Shown in pieces: positions 8,589 to 15,297 of a stretch of DNA of 64,000 nt; position 1 is the stretch's first letter; every line of letters starts with the position of its first letter. Below the pieces are notes generated by a model. It was not told where the DNA came from, did no database searches, and saw only the letters and a program-made list of their open reading frames with translations. The DNA lies in the NCBI GenBank assembly GCA_934098565.1, contig CAKOON010000001.1, positions 124,001 through 188,000 on the forward strand. Direction: 5' to 3'. The position numbers and the translations under genes are program-made. This stretch comes from an uncultured Bacilli bacterium (GTDB taxonomy: Bacteria; Bacillota_I; Bacilli_A; RF39; UBA660).

Positions 8589-8602
8589 AATTATGTTAGA
8601 AT
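8574..8602 (+). promoter_or_regulatory. Promoter of the T-box leader
   Basis: TTTACA, 17-base spacer, TAGAAT. It overlaps the 3' end of the surface-protein gene. The transcript should begin near 8609, which fixes the leader as short. Confidence 0.65.
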
Positions 8603-8608
8603 TTATTT

Positions 8609-8742
8609 GTTAGTGAAGAAGAGATTTACGACCTTGGAGCTAAATCGGGTAATTCCGTTAGATATTTAAAGTGTATGATTAGTCATAAAATAAGGTGGTA
8701 CCACGGTAACGCGTCCTTATATTTATGGCTTTTTTGTTTTTT
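8609..8742 (+). promoter_or_regulatory. Short T-box riboswitch leader (probably tRNA-Tyr)
   Basis: AAGGTGGTACCACGG followed by the CGTCCTT arm is the T-box antiterminator bulge and its closing strand. It pairs with the uncharged tRNA acceptor end. The TGGT register implies an A discriminator base, compatible with tRNA-Tyr. Upstream are a small hairpin (GATTTA/TAAATC, with a UAC at its edge), CGG/CCG, and a perfect TATGA-TTAG-TCATA stem III. T-rich runs after 8729 fit attenuation, though the terminator stem is weak. Only about 88 bases separate the predicted start from the T-box, leaving no room for a full-length stem I. Downstream tyrS suggests tyrosine; the specifier is not proven. Confidence 0.75.
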
Positions 8743-8755
8743 TGGGGAGGGTAAT

Positions 8756-9319
8756 ATGTTTACAGAAGAATTAAATTATATTGAAGAAGCAAGGATTAGA
8801 GAAGCTGCTAGAGTATTGCTAGATAATTTACCAGATTATTTTTATAAGATACCAGCATCATCAACAGGAAAGTATCATCCTGATTTTGCTAGTGGCGATG
8901 GTGGTTTAGTAAGACATACTAAGGTTGCCGTTCGGATGGCTTATGAGCTATATCAAATAACTCCTTATGATAAATTATTTACGAGAAGAGAAAAAGATTG
9001 CATGCTATTGGGATTATTAATTCATGATGGCTTAAAAAAAGGAAACCCTGAAGAGAAATATACTCGTTTTGACCATCCCATCTTAGCGGCTGAATATGTT
9101 TTGAAAATGCAGGAACAGACGGGGTTAAGTAAAGAAGAAGCAGAATTTATTAGTCATGTTGTGAAGACACATATGGGAAAATGGAATACAGATTATAATG
9201 GGAATGAAATTTTAGAAGTTCCTAAGGATAGGTATCAATATTTTGTCCATATGTGTGATTATTTAGCGAGTAGAAAAGTTATAAATGTTAAATTTGATGA
9301 AAAAGGAGAGATAATGTAA
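8756..9319 (+). CDS. HD-domain phosphohydrolase
   Basis: The 187-residue protein has HD-superfamily metal ligands in order: H in RHTK (about residue 54), HD in LIHDGLKKG (about 88-89), and later H residues in FDHPILAAEYV and ISHVVKTH. HD enzymes hydrolyse phosphoesters of nucleotides or second messengers. The substrate cannot be read from sequence. The ATG at 8756 has a strong GGGGAGG site; an upstream in-frame extension would be encoded by the T-box itself and is rejected. It overlaps tyrS by one base, so both should respond to tRNA charging. Confidence 0.8.
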   Translation: MFTEELNYIEEARIREAARVLLDNLPDYFYKIPASSTGKYHPDFASGDGGLVRHTKVAVRMAYELYQITPYDKLFTRREKDCMLLGLLIHDGLKKGNPEEKYTRFDHPILAAEYVLKMQEQTGLSKEEAEFISHVVKTHMGKWNTDYNGNEILEVPKDRYQYFVHMCDYLASRKVINVKFDEKGEIM

Positions 9320-10557
9320 TGAAAAAGATGACAAATTGGGAAGAATTAGAGTGGCGTGGTTTAGTAAAAGATGTGGCAGGAAGTGATATTGCCGATAAAA
9401 TAAATAATGATTCAGTTACTTTTTACTGGGGAACGGACCCAACGGCCGACTCTCTTCATTTAGGACATTATTCATCGTTAGTAACGGCTAAGCGTTTGAT
9501 GAAGATGGGACATAAACCAATTCTTTTATGTGGCGGCGCTACAGGGCGGATTGGGGATCCAAGACCAACTAGTGAAAGAGAAATTATTAGTATTGAAACT
9601 TTAAATAAAAATATTGAATGTATTAGAAAACAAATAGATAGTATTTTTGCTGGAAAAGCTAAATTAGTTAATAATTATGATTGGTTTAAAGGTTATGAAT
9701 ATTTAGATTTTTTAAGAGATATTGGTAAATATATTAATGTTAATTATATGCTTAATAAAGATATTATCAATCGTCGTTTAGAAACGGGGATTACTTATGC
9801 TGAATTTAGTTATATGTTAATTCAAGGTTATGATTTCTTAAATATGTATGAAAAAATGGGTTGCACTATGCAGGTTGAAGGTTCTGACCAATGGGGTAAT
9901 ATTACAACTGGTATTGATTTGATTAGAAAAATCTTAGGTAAAGAAGCTTATGGCTTTACAATGCCTCTTATTTTAGATGCTAATGGCAAAAAATTCGGTA
10001 AGAGTGAGGGTAACGCTTTATGGTTAGATAAAAATAAGACTAGTAGTTATCAATTATATCAATATTTAATTAATACTGATGACTCCAAAGTTTTAGAATA
10101 TTTGAAAGTGTTTACCTTTTTGACACCAGAAGAAATCGAAGAGATAATTAAACAACATGAAGAAAAGCCCGAGTTAAGAATAGCCCAAAAGACTTTAGCT
10201 AAGTGTATTATTACCGATTTACATGGAGAGAAAGAGTATGAGAAAGCTTTAAAGATAAGTGAGGCTTTATTTACGGATAAAATTAATACTTTAACGAAAG
10301 AGGATATTTTAAATAATTTGAATACGGTTCCGCAAGTAGAGTTAGAAACTGGTAATATTATTGATACTCTTGTTAATGCTAAAGTTTTCAGTAGTAAAAG
10401 AGAAGCTAGAGAACTTATAAGTGGGAATGCACTTTCTTTGAATAATCAAAAGATTACCGATTTAGAGTATGTTTTAAGTAAAGATAATGCAATTGATGGA
10501 GAACTTTATTTAATTCGTAAGGGGAAAAAGAATTACTATATTGGTAAGTTAAAATAA
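9319..10557 (+). CDS. tyrS: Tyrosyl-tRNA synthetase
   Basis: This class I synthetase charges tRNA-Tyr. Its 412 residues are the normal length. It has the HIGH-type motif HLGH at about 47-50, tyrosine-site residues around YAEFSYMLIQGYDF and QVEGSDQWGN, and the KMSKS-type motif KFGKSEG at about 230. A C-terminal S4-like RNA-binding domain begins near VNAKVFSSKREARELI. The start overlaps the HD gene stop (TAATG). It lies under the T-box leader together with the HD gene. Confidence 0.96.
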   Translation: MKKMTNWEELEWRGLVKDVAGSDIADKINNDSVTFYWGTDPTADSLHLGHYSSLVTAKRLMKMGHKPILLCGGATGRIGDPRPTSEREIISIETLNKNIECIRKQIDSIFAGKAKLVNNYDWFKGYEYLDFLRDIGKYINVNYMLNKDIINRRLETGITYAEFSYMLIQGYDFLNMYEKMGCTMQVEGSDQWGNITTGIDLIRKILGKEAYGFTMPLILDANGKKFGKSEGNALWLDKNKTSSYQLYQYLINTDDSKVLEYLKVFTFLTPEEIEEIIKQHEEKPELRIAQKTLAKCIITDLHGEKEYEKALKISEALFTDKINTLTKEDILNNLNTVPQVELETGNIIDTLVNAKVFSSKREARELISGNALSLNNQKITDLEYVLSKDNAIDGELYLIRKGKKNYYIGKLK

Positions 10558-10573
10558 TTATTTAAGTAGCAAA

Positions 10574-10822
10574 ATGAGAATAACTTCTAAAAATTATGAT
10601 AAGTTTATATTAAAAGGATCTTTAGCATTGCAAATGTATTATGATGTTAATATAAATGAAGATAGAGAAAAATATATTATTTTTAATGAAAAGTTAAGTA
10701 AATATCGTTCGTTATAGGAAAAAAGTCTTAAAGATAAAGAGAATATGGTTGAATATTTGGTAAGATTTATTGAGAACTTGGAAATTGATAAATTTACAAT
10801 TTATGATGATGGCGATGTTTAA
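10574..10822 (+). pseudogene. Small ORF interrupted by an in-frame TAG
   Basis: From ATG 10574 the frame encodes MRITSKNYDKFILKGSLALQ and onward for 47 codons to TAG 10715-10717. It continues in the same frame for 34 more codons to TAA 10820-10822, ending KFTIYDDGDV. Both halves have the same composition (Lys, Asp, Tyr, Ile), so a single base change broke a gene of about 82 codons. Amber readthrough is a less likely alternative. No family is recognised. It sits between tyrS and a terminator, with no strong ribosome site visible. Confidence 0.45.
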
Positions 10823-10859
10823 TATGATTTTTATTGTTAAAGAGTTATTTTAAGAGAAG

Positions 10860-10890
10860 TAAAGTCTAGTTAGACTTTATTTTTTTTTTA
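10860..10890 (+). terminator. Rho-independent terminator
   Basis: TAAAGTCT-AGTT-AGACTTTA followed by about ten T. It closes the tyrS region ahead of fmt. Confidence 0.8.
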
Positions 10891-10919
10891 TAATACCATA
10901 TAATGGTTGTGGTGATATT

Positions 10920-11849
10920 ATGAAAGATTTACGGGTTGTTTTTATGGGGACACCGGATTTTGCGGTACCTGTTTTAGAAAAATTAATTTTAAATACGAAG
11001 GTTGTTTTAGTAGTTAGTCAACCAGATAAGTGTGTGGGCCGTAAGCGAGAATTAGTACCTACATCAGTTAAAAAGAAAGCTCTTGAGTATAATATTCCGG
11101 TTTTTCAGCCAGAAAAGGTAAAACTTGATTATGAGAAAATTGTTTTGGCAAGACCGGATATTATTATTACTTGTGCTTATGGTCAGATTATTCCTAAGGT
11201 ACTTCTTGATTTACCAAGATTAGGGTGTATTAATGTTCATGCTTCTTTATTACCATACTTAAGAGGGGGAGCTCCACTACATCATGCGATTATTGATGGT
11301 TATAAAGAAACTGGGGTTACTATTATGTATATGGATGAGGCTATGGATACGGGAGATATTATTAGTACTGTTACTTATCCTCTTAAAGATACTGATACTG
11401 TTGGGACTGTTCATGATAATTTAATGGAGATGGGTGCTAATCTTTTGATAGAAACTTTACCTAGTATTATAAAGGGGACTAATAAGAGAATTAAACAAGA
11501 TAATAGTAAGGCTACTTATGCATATAATATATCTAGAAGTGATGAACATTTAGATTTTAGTGGTAGTGGTGTCTTAATAGAAAGAAAGGTTAGGGGACTT
11601 AATCCGTGGCCTTTAGCTAATACTTTATTTGATGATGAAGAGATAAAGATCATAAGTGGGTATTTTGTACTTGGCAAGTCTATTCCTAATAAGATAAATG
11701 TTATTGATAAAAAAAATTTAGGGATAGGGTGTAGTGATGGCATTTATTATGTAACGAAGATAAAGCCTAGTGGAAAGAGAATAATGGATATCAAAGACTA
11801 CTTAAATGGGGTAGATAAAGATTGCTTAAAGAAAGTAGTAATTAGATAA
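10920..11849 (+). CDS. fmt: Methionyl-tRNA formyltransferase
   Basis: This enzyme formylates initiator Met-tRNA using 10-formyltetrahydrofolate. The 309 residues show the N-terminal VVFMGTPDFAVPVLE, the catalytic/folate block NVHASLLPYLRGGAPLHHAI, TGVTIMYMDEAMDTGDI, and a shorter C-terminal domain (GLNPWPLA). A perfect TATAAT at 10899-10904 lies just upstream, so the leader is very short, and GGTGAT acts as ribosome site. The stop overlaps the start of the next glycosyltransferase, an unusual link between fmt and surface polysaccharide genes. The def gene is not adjacent. Confidence 0.95.
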   Translation: MKDLRVVFMGTPDFAVPVLEKLILNTKVVLVVSQPDKCVGRKRELVPTSVKKKALEYNIPVFQPEKVKLDYEKIVLARPDIIITCAYGQIIPKVLLDLPRLGCINVHASLLPYLRGGAPLHHAIIDGYKETGVTIMYMDEAMDTGDIISTVTYPLKDTDTVGTVHDNLMEMGANLLIETLPSIIKGTNKRIKQDNSKATYAYNISRSDEHLDFSGSGVLIERKVRGLNPWPLANTLFDDEEIKIISGYFVLGKSIPNKINVIDKKNLGIGCSDGIYYVTKIKPSGKRIMDIKDYLNGVDKDCLKKVVIR

Positions 11850-12694
11850 TGATAGGAATGGTTATAGTAAATTATAATGATTATAAGACTACTAAAAGAT
11901 TATTAGATAATGTTAAAGATTATAAAATATTAAAAGAGATAGTGGTAGTTGATAATAAGAGTACGGATAATTCTTTAGAAGAGTTAAGAAAATTAAAGAA
12001 TAAAAAGATTACTATTATAGATAGTGGGAATAATAAGGGATATAGTTATGCCCTAAATGTGGGGTGTAAGTATTTAATAGATAAGTATAAGTCTTTAAAT
12101 ATAGTTATTTCTAATAGTGATATAATTATTGAGAGTGAATTAGATATTAAAGACTTAAATAGTTATATAAGTGCTAAAAATGTCATAGTAGGACCTACTA
12201 TTATTCAGGGTAATGATTTAAATAGAGGATTTAAAATACCAACACCTTGGCAGGATATTAAACAAAATATTGTCTTCTTTGGGAAGAGGGTATTAGCTAA
12301 GGAGTTAAGTTATCCTGATAATTATTATCATAAGGAGATAAGTAAAGTTGATACTGTATCAGGGTGTTTCTTTATGATAGCGAGTAAACATTTAGAAGAG
12401 ATGGGTTATTTTGATGAAGGGGTATTCTTATATTATGAAGAAAATATTATGGGAATTAAGACTAAAAAGTTAGGTAAGAATATTATTGTTTGTAATAATG
12501 TTGATGTTATTCATGAACATTCGGTTTCTATAGATAAGAGTTTAAAAAGAATTAAGAAGTATGATATCTTAAAGACTAGTCAAGAGTATTTTGAAAAAGT
12601 ATATAATGGGGCTTCTAAGATAGAATTATTTTTCTTAAAAGTATTTAGATATTTAACAAGATTTTTATTATTAATTAAATATTTAGTAGATTAG
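11849..12694 (+). CDS. Family 2 glycosyltransferase
   Basis: The 281-residue GT-A-fold protein begins MIGMVIVNYNDYKTT with IVVVDNKSTDNS and NKGYSYALN, the usual GT2 nucleotide-sugar site. SGCFFMI and FLYYEENIMG follow. The DxD position is less clear (SNSDI). It starts on the last base of the fmt stop. It probably adds a sugar to the surface polysaccharide made by the following cluster; the sugar is unknown. Confidence 0.85.
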   Translation: MIGMVIVNYNDYKTTKRLLDNVKDYKILKEIVVVDNKSTDNSLEELRKLKNKKITIIDSGNNKGYSYALNVGCKYLIDKYKSLNIVISNSDIIIESELDIKDLNSYISAKNVIVGPTIIQGNDLNRGFKIPTPWQDIKQNIVFFGKRVLAKELSYPDNYYHKEISKVDTVSGCFFMIASKHLEEMGYFDEGVFLYYEENIMGIKTKKLGKNIIVCNNVDVIHEHSVSIDKSLKRIKKYDILKTSQEYFEKVYNGASKIELFFLKVFRYLTRFLLLIKYLVD

Positions 12695-12877
12695 GATTTC
12701 TTTAATAGGAAGTTCTAGTCTTTTTATTTATCGCATTTTTACCCGTAGTAAAAAAATTTAAGAAAGTAGAGTTTAAAGAAGATGTTTTCTTAGTTAACTA
12801 GGAATATTTTCTTAATTAGGTGTTTTTAAATAAGAGAAATTATGATAACATAGTAGATGGATACCAAGATTAGTTAG

Positions 12878-12906
12878 TTAATAAGAATAGTGATAATTGG
12901 TATAAT
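12878..12906 (+). promoter_or_regulatory. Promoter of the polysaccharide export operon
   Basis: TTAATA, 17-base spacer, TATAAT, with an extended TGG before the -10. The remaining bases 12695-12877 hold no gene I can support. Confidence 0.6.
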
Positions 12907-12925
12907 AATTATAAGGATGATGATA

Positions 12926-13669
12926 ATGAAAAATAAAAAGAGTGATTTAGCGATTGATGTTAATCATGTTACTAAGACTTTTAAGTTATATTCTGATAAA
13001 CCTCAGACTTTAAAAGAAAGGTTAGTTCGAGGGTGGAAGAATAAGACCGAAGAAAGAGTAGTTTTAAAAGATATTAATCTTGAGATTGCTAAAGGAGAGA
13101 CGGTAGCGTTAATCGGGGTTAATGGTAGTGGAAAATCAACTTTATTAAAACTAATGACGAAGATAATTTATCCTAATAAAGGAACTTTGAAGACTTATGG
13201 TAAGTTAACTAGTCTTTTAGAGTTAGGAGCAGGGTTTCATCCGGATTTTACGGGTCGAGAAAATATTTATTTTAATGCTGCTATCTTTGGGTTAACTAAA
13301 AAAGAAATTGATGAGAGATTACAAAGTATTATTGAATTTAGTGAGTTAGGAGACTTTATTGATAGTCCGGTGCGTACTTATTCATCAGGTATGTATATGC
13401 GTCTTGCTTTTAGTGTAGCTATTAATGTTGATGCCGAGATATTACTTATTGATGAGATTTTAGCCGTAGGAGATCAACATTTCCAAGATAAATGTTTTGC
13501 TAAGTTAGAAGAGTTAGCCAAGAGTAAGATGACCATTGTTATTGTTAGTCATAGTTTGGATTCCATAAAGAAGCTTTGTAATCGGGCTATCTGGATTAAT
13601 GAAGGTAAAGTAGCGATGGATGGTAAGTGTAGCGAAGTAATTGATGAATATTTGAAAGTTTGTGGGTAG
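12926..13669 (+). CDS. Polysaccharide ABC exporter, ATP-binding subunit (TagH/Wzt type)
   Basis: The 247-residue ATPase has Walker A GVNGSGKST, signature YSSGM, Walker B ILLIDEILAVGD and switch SHS. The order and the TSLLELGAGFHPDFTGREN block are characteristic of the Wzt/TagH/RfbB subfamily that powers export of teichoic acid, rhamnan or O-antigen. It lacks the C-terminal glycan-binding domain of longer Wzt proteins. I chose the ATG at 12926 (AAGGA, 8 bases upstream). The permease follows 8 bases after its stop. Confidence 0.92.
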   Translation: MKNKKSDLAIDVNHVTKTFKLYSDKPQTLKERLVRGWKNKTEERVVLKDINLEIAKGETVALIGVNGSGKSTLLKLMTKIIYPNKGTLKTYGKLTSLLELGAGFHPDFTGRENIYFNAAIFGLTKKEIDERLQSIIEFSELGDFIDSPVRTYSSGMYMRLAFSVAINVDAEILLIDEILAVGDQHFQDKCFAKLEELAKSKMTIVIVSHSLDSIKKLCNRAIWINEGKVAMDGKCSEVIDEYLKVCG

Positions 13670-13677
13670 GTGTTAGT

Positions 13678-14454
13678 ATGAACGTATTTAAAGAATTATA
13701 TCAGTATCGAGAGTTATTAAAAACTAATGTTAAAAAGGATATAAGAGGTAAATATAAAGCATCATTCCTAGGAGTATTGTGGTCATTTATAAATCCGTTA
13801 TTACAAGTTTTAGTGTATGCTATTGTATTTCCTTATATTATGAAAGTACAGACCGAAAATTATTTGATTTTCTTAATATGTGGAATTATTCCTTGGACTT
13901 GGTTTACAACGGTTGTTAGTCAAGGAACAACTTGTATTACTAATAATGCTAATCTTATTAAGAAAGTATATTTTCCAAGAGAAATACTTCCTATATCAAT
14001 TGTAACTAGTGGATTAATTAATTTTCTAATATCTTGTATTATCATTCTTATTTTTGTTATTTTTGGCGGTATTGGCTTGTCATGGCACTTAATTTTTTTA
14101 CCGTTTATTGCCTTGGTTCAGTACGTTATTTTACTTGCCGTTATCTTTTTACTTAGTGCTTTTAATGTCTATGTTAAGGATGTCGAGTACATGGTAACAT
14201 TTATTATCAATTTGTTTTTTTATGCCACACCTGTTTTGTATTCTATAGATATGTTTAAAGGTTCATGGTTAATATGGTTATTTAGATTAAATCCTATGGC
14301 TCACTTAATAAATGCATATCGTGATATATTTTATGTTCATCAAGTTCCCCAACTTGGCAGCTTAACTATTCTTCTAATTATTGGTCTTGTTGCTTTATTA
14401 ATCAGTTATAAGATCTTTAAAAAACTAGAAAAAAGATTTGCTGAGGCTATCTAA
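13678..14454 (+). CDS. Polysaccharide ABC exporter, membrane subunit (TagG/Wzm type)
   Basis: The 258-residue ABC-2 permease has about six membrane helices. It has family hallmarks DIRGKYKASFLGVLWSFINPLLQ near the start, then NANLIKKVYFPREILPIS, and RLNPMAHLINAYRDIF near the end. With the adjoining ATPase it would move a complete lipid-linked polysaccharide across the membrane. The ATG at 13678 is preferred over an in-frame GTG-type start 18 bases upstream. The stop overlaps the next glycosyltransferase start (TAATG). Confidence 0.92.
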   Translation: MNVFKELYQYRELLKTNVKKDIRGKYKASFLGVLWSFINPLLQVLVYAIVFPYIMKVQTENYLIFLICGIIPWTWFTTVVSQGTTCITNNANLIKKVYFPREILPISIVTSGLINFLISCIIILIFVIFGGIGLSWHLIFLPFIALVQYVILLAVIFLLSAFNVYVKDVEYMVTFIINLFFYATPVLYSIDMFKGSWLIWLFRLNPMAHLINAYRDIFYVHQVPQLGSLTILLIIGLVALLISYKIFKKLEKRFAEAI

Positions 14455-15293
14455 TGAAAATAAAATTAGCAGCCGTGGTGGTCTTTTATAAACCAAGTTC
14501 GGGTAATATTAATAATTATTTAAAATATATTGATTCTGTTGATAAATTGTATGTAGTAGATAATAGTGATGATGATATTAAAAGAATTAAGGAAACGCCT
14601 AAAATAGAATATATTAAATTAGGAGAGAATAAGGGTATAGCGTATGCTTTAAATGTTGGCGCTAGAAAGGCTATTTTGGAAGGTTATGAATATCTCTTAA
14701 CTATGGATCAAGATAGCAAGATAACTTCTAAAATAGTTAATGAAATGGTTGACTTTTTAAAAAATAATCAAGATGAAAGGATTGGACTTATTAGTCCTTA
14801 TCATGATATTAAAACTTTCGAAGCTAAACCAACAAAAAAAATTGAAGAAAAGTTAGAAGTAATGACTTCGGGTAATATTATTAATTTAAAAGCTTATAAG
14901 GATATTGGTGGGTTTAAAGATTGGTTATTTATTGATGGTGTTGATATTGAGTACGGTTTAAATTTGAATAGCCATGATTATAAAGTCATTAGATTAAATT
15001 ATATTATTATGCCTCATGAATTAGGGGCTACTTCTGTTTATCATTTTTTAGGAAAGAAAGTTTTATGTTCTAACCATAATGCTGTAAGAAGGTATTATAT
15101 GATTAGGAATACTTTATATATTAATGATTTGTATAAAGATAAGTATCCAGACTATTGTAAATTTTTAATAAGTTGTCAAAAAGGTCAGGTTAAGAGAGTG
15201 ATTTTCTTTGAAAAGGATAAGTTTAAGAAAATAAAATTAATGATTAAAGGTTATTTTGATTTTAAAAATCATAAGGTAGGCAAGATGAGGTGA
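14454..15293 (+). CDS. Family 2 glycosyltransferase (rhamnosyltransferase-like)
   Basis: The 279-residue GT2 protein has LAAVVVFYKPSSGN, LYVVDNS, NKGIAYALN and the TMDQDSK motif (D-x-D). MDQDS is common in rhamnosyltransferases of dTDP-rhamnose-dependent polysaccharide clusters. FIDGVDIEYGLNL marks the acceptor side. It is translationally coupled to the permease. The rhamnose assignment is by resemblance only, supported by the rhamnan-synthesis F protein downstream. Confidence 0.82.
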   Translation: MKIKLAAVVVFYKPSSGNINNYLKYIDSVDKLYVVDNSDDDIKRIKETPKIEYIKLGENKGIAYALNVGARKAILEGYEYLLTMDQDSKITSKIVNEMVDFLKNNQDERIGLISPYHDIKTFEAKPTKKIEEKLEVMTSGNIINLKAYKDIGGFKDWLFIDGVDIEYGLNLNSHDYKVIRLNYIIMPHELGATSVYHFLGKKVLCSNHNAVRRYYMIRNTLYINDLYKDKYPDYCKFLISCQKGQVKRVIFFEKDKFKKIKLMIKGYFDFKNHKVGKMR

Positions 15294-15297
15294 ATAA

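Noticed and set aside
8675..8755. In-frame N-terminal extension of the HD-domain protein
   Set aside because: These 27 codons lie inside the T-box antiterminator. The ATG at 8756 has a strong ribosome site and gives a normal protein start.
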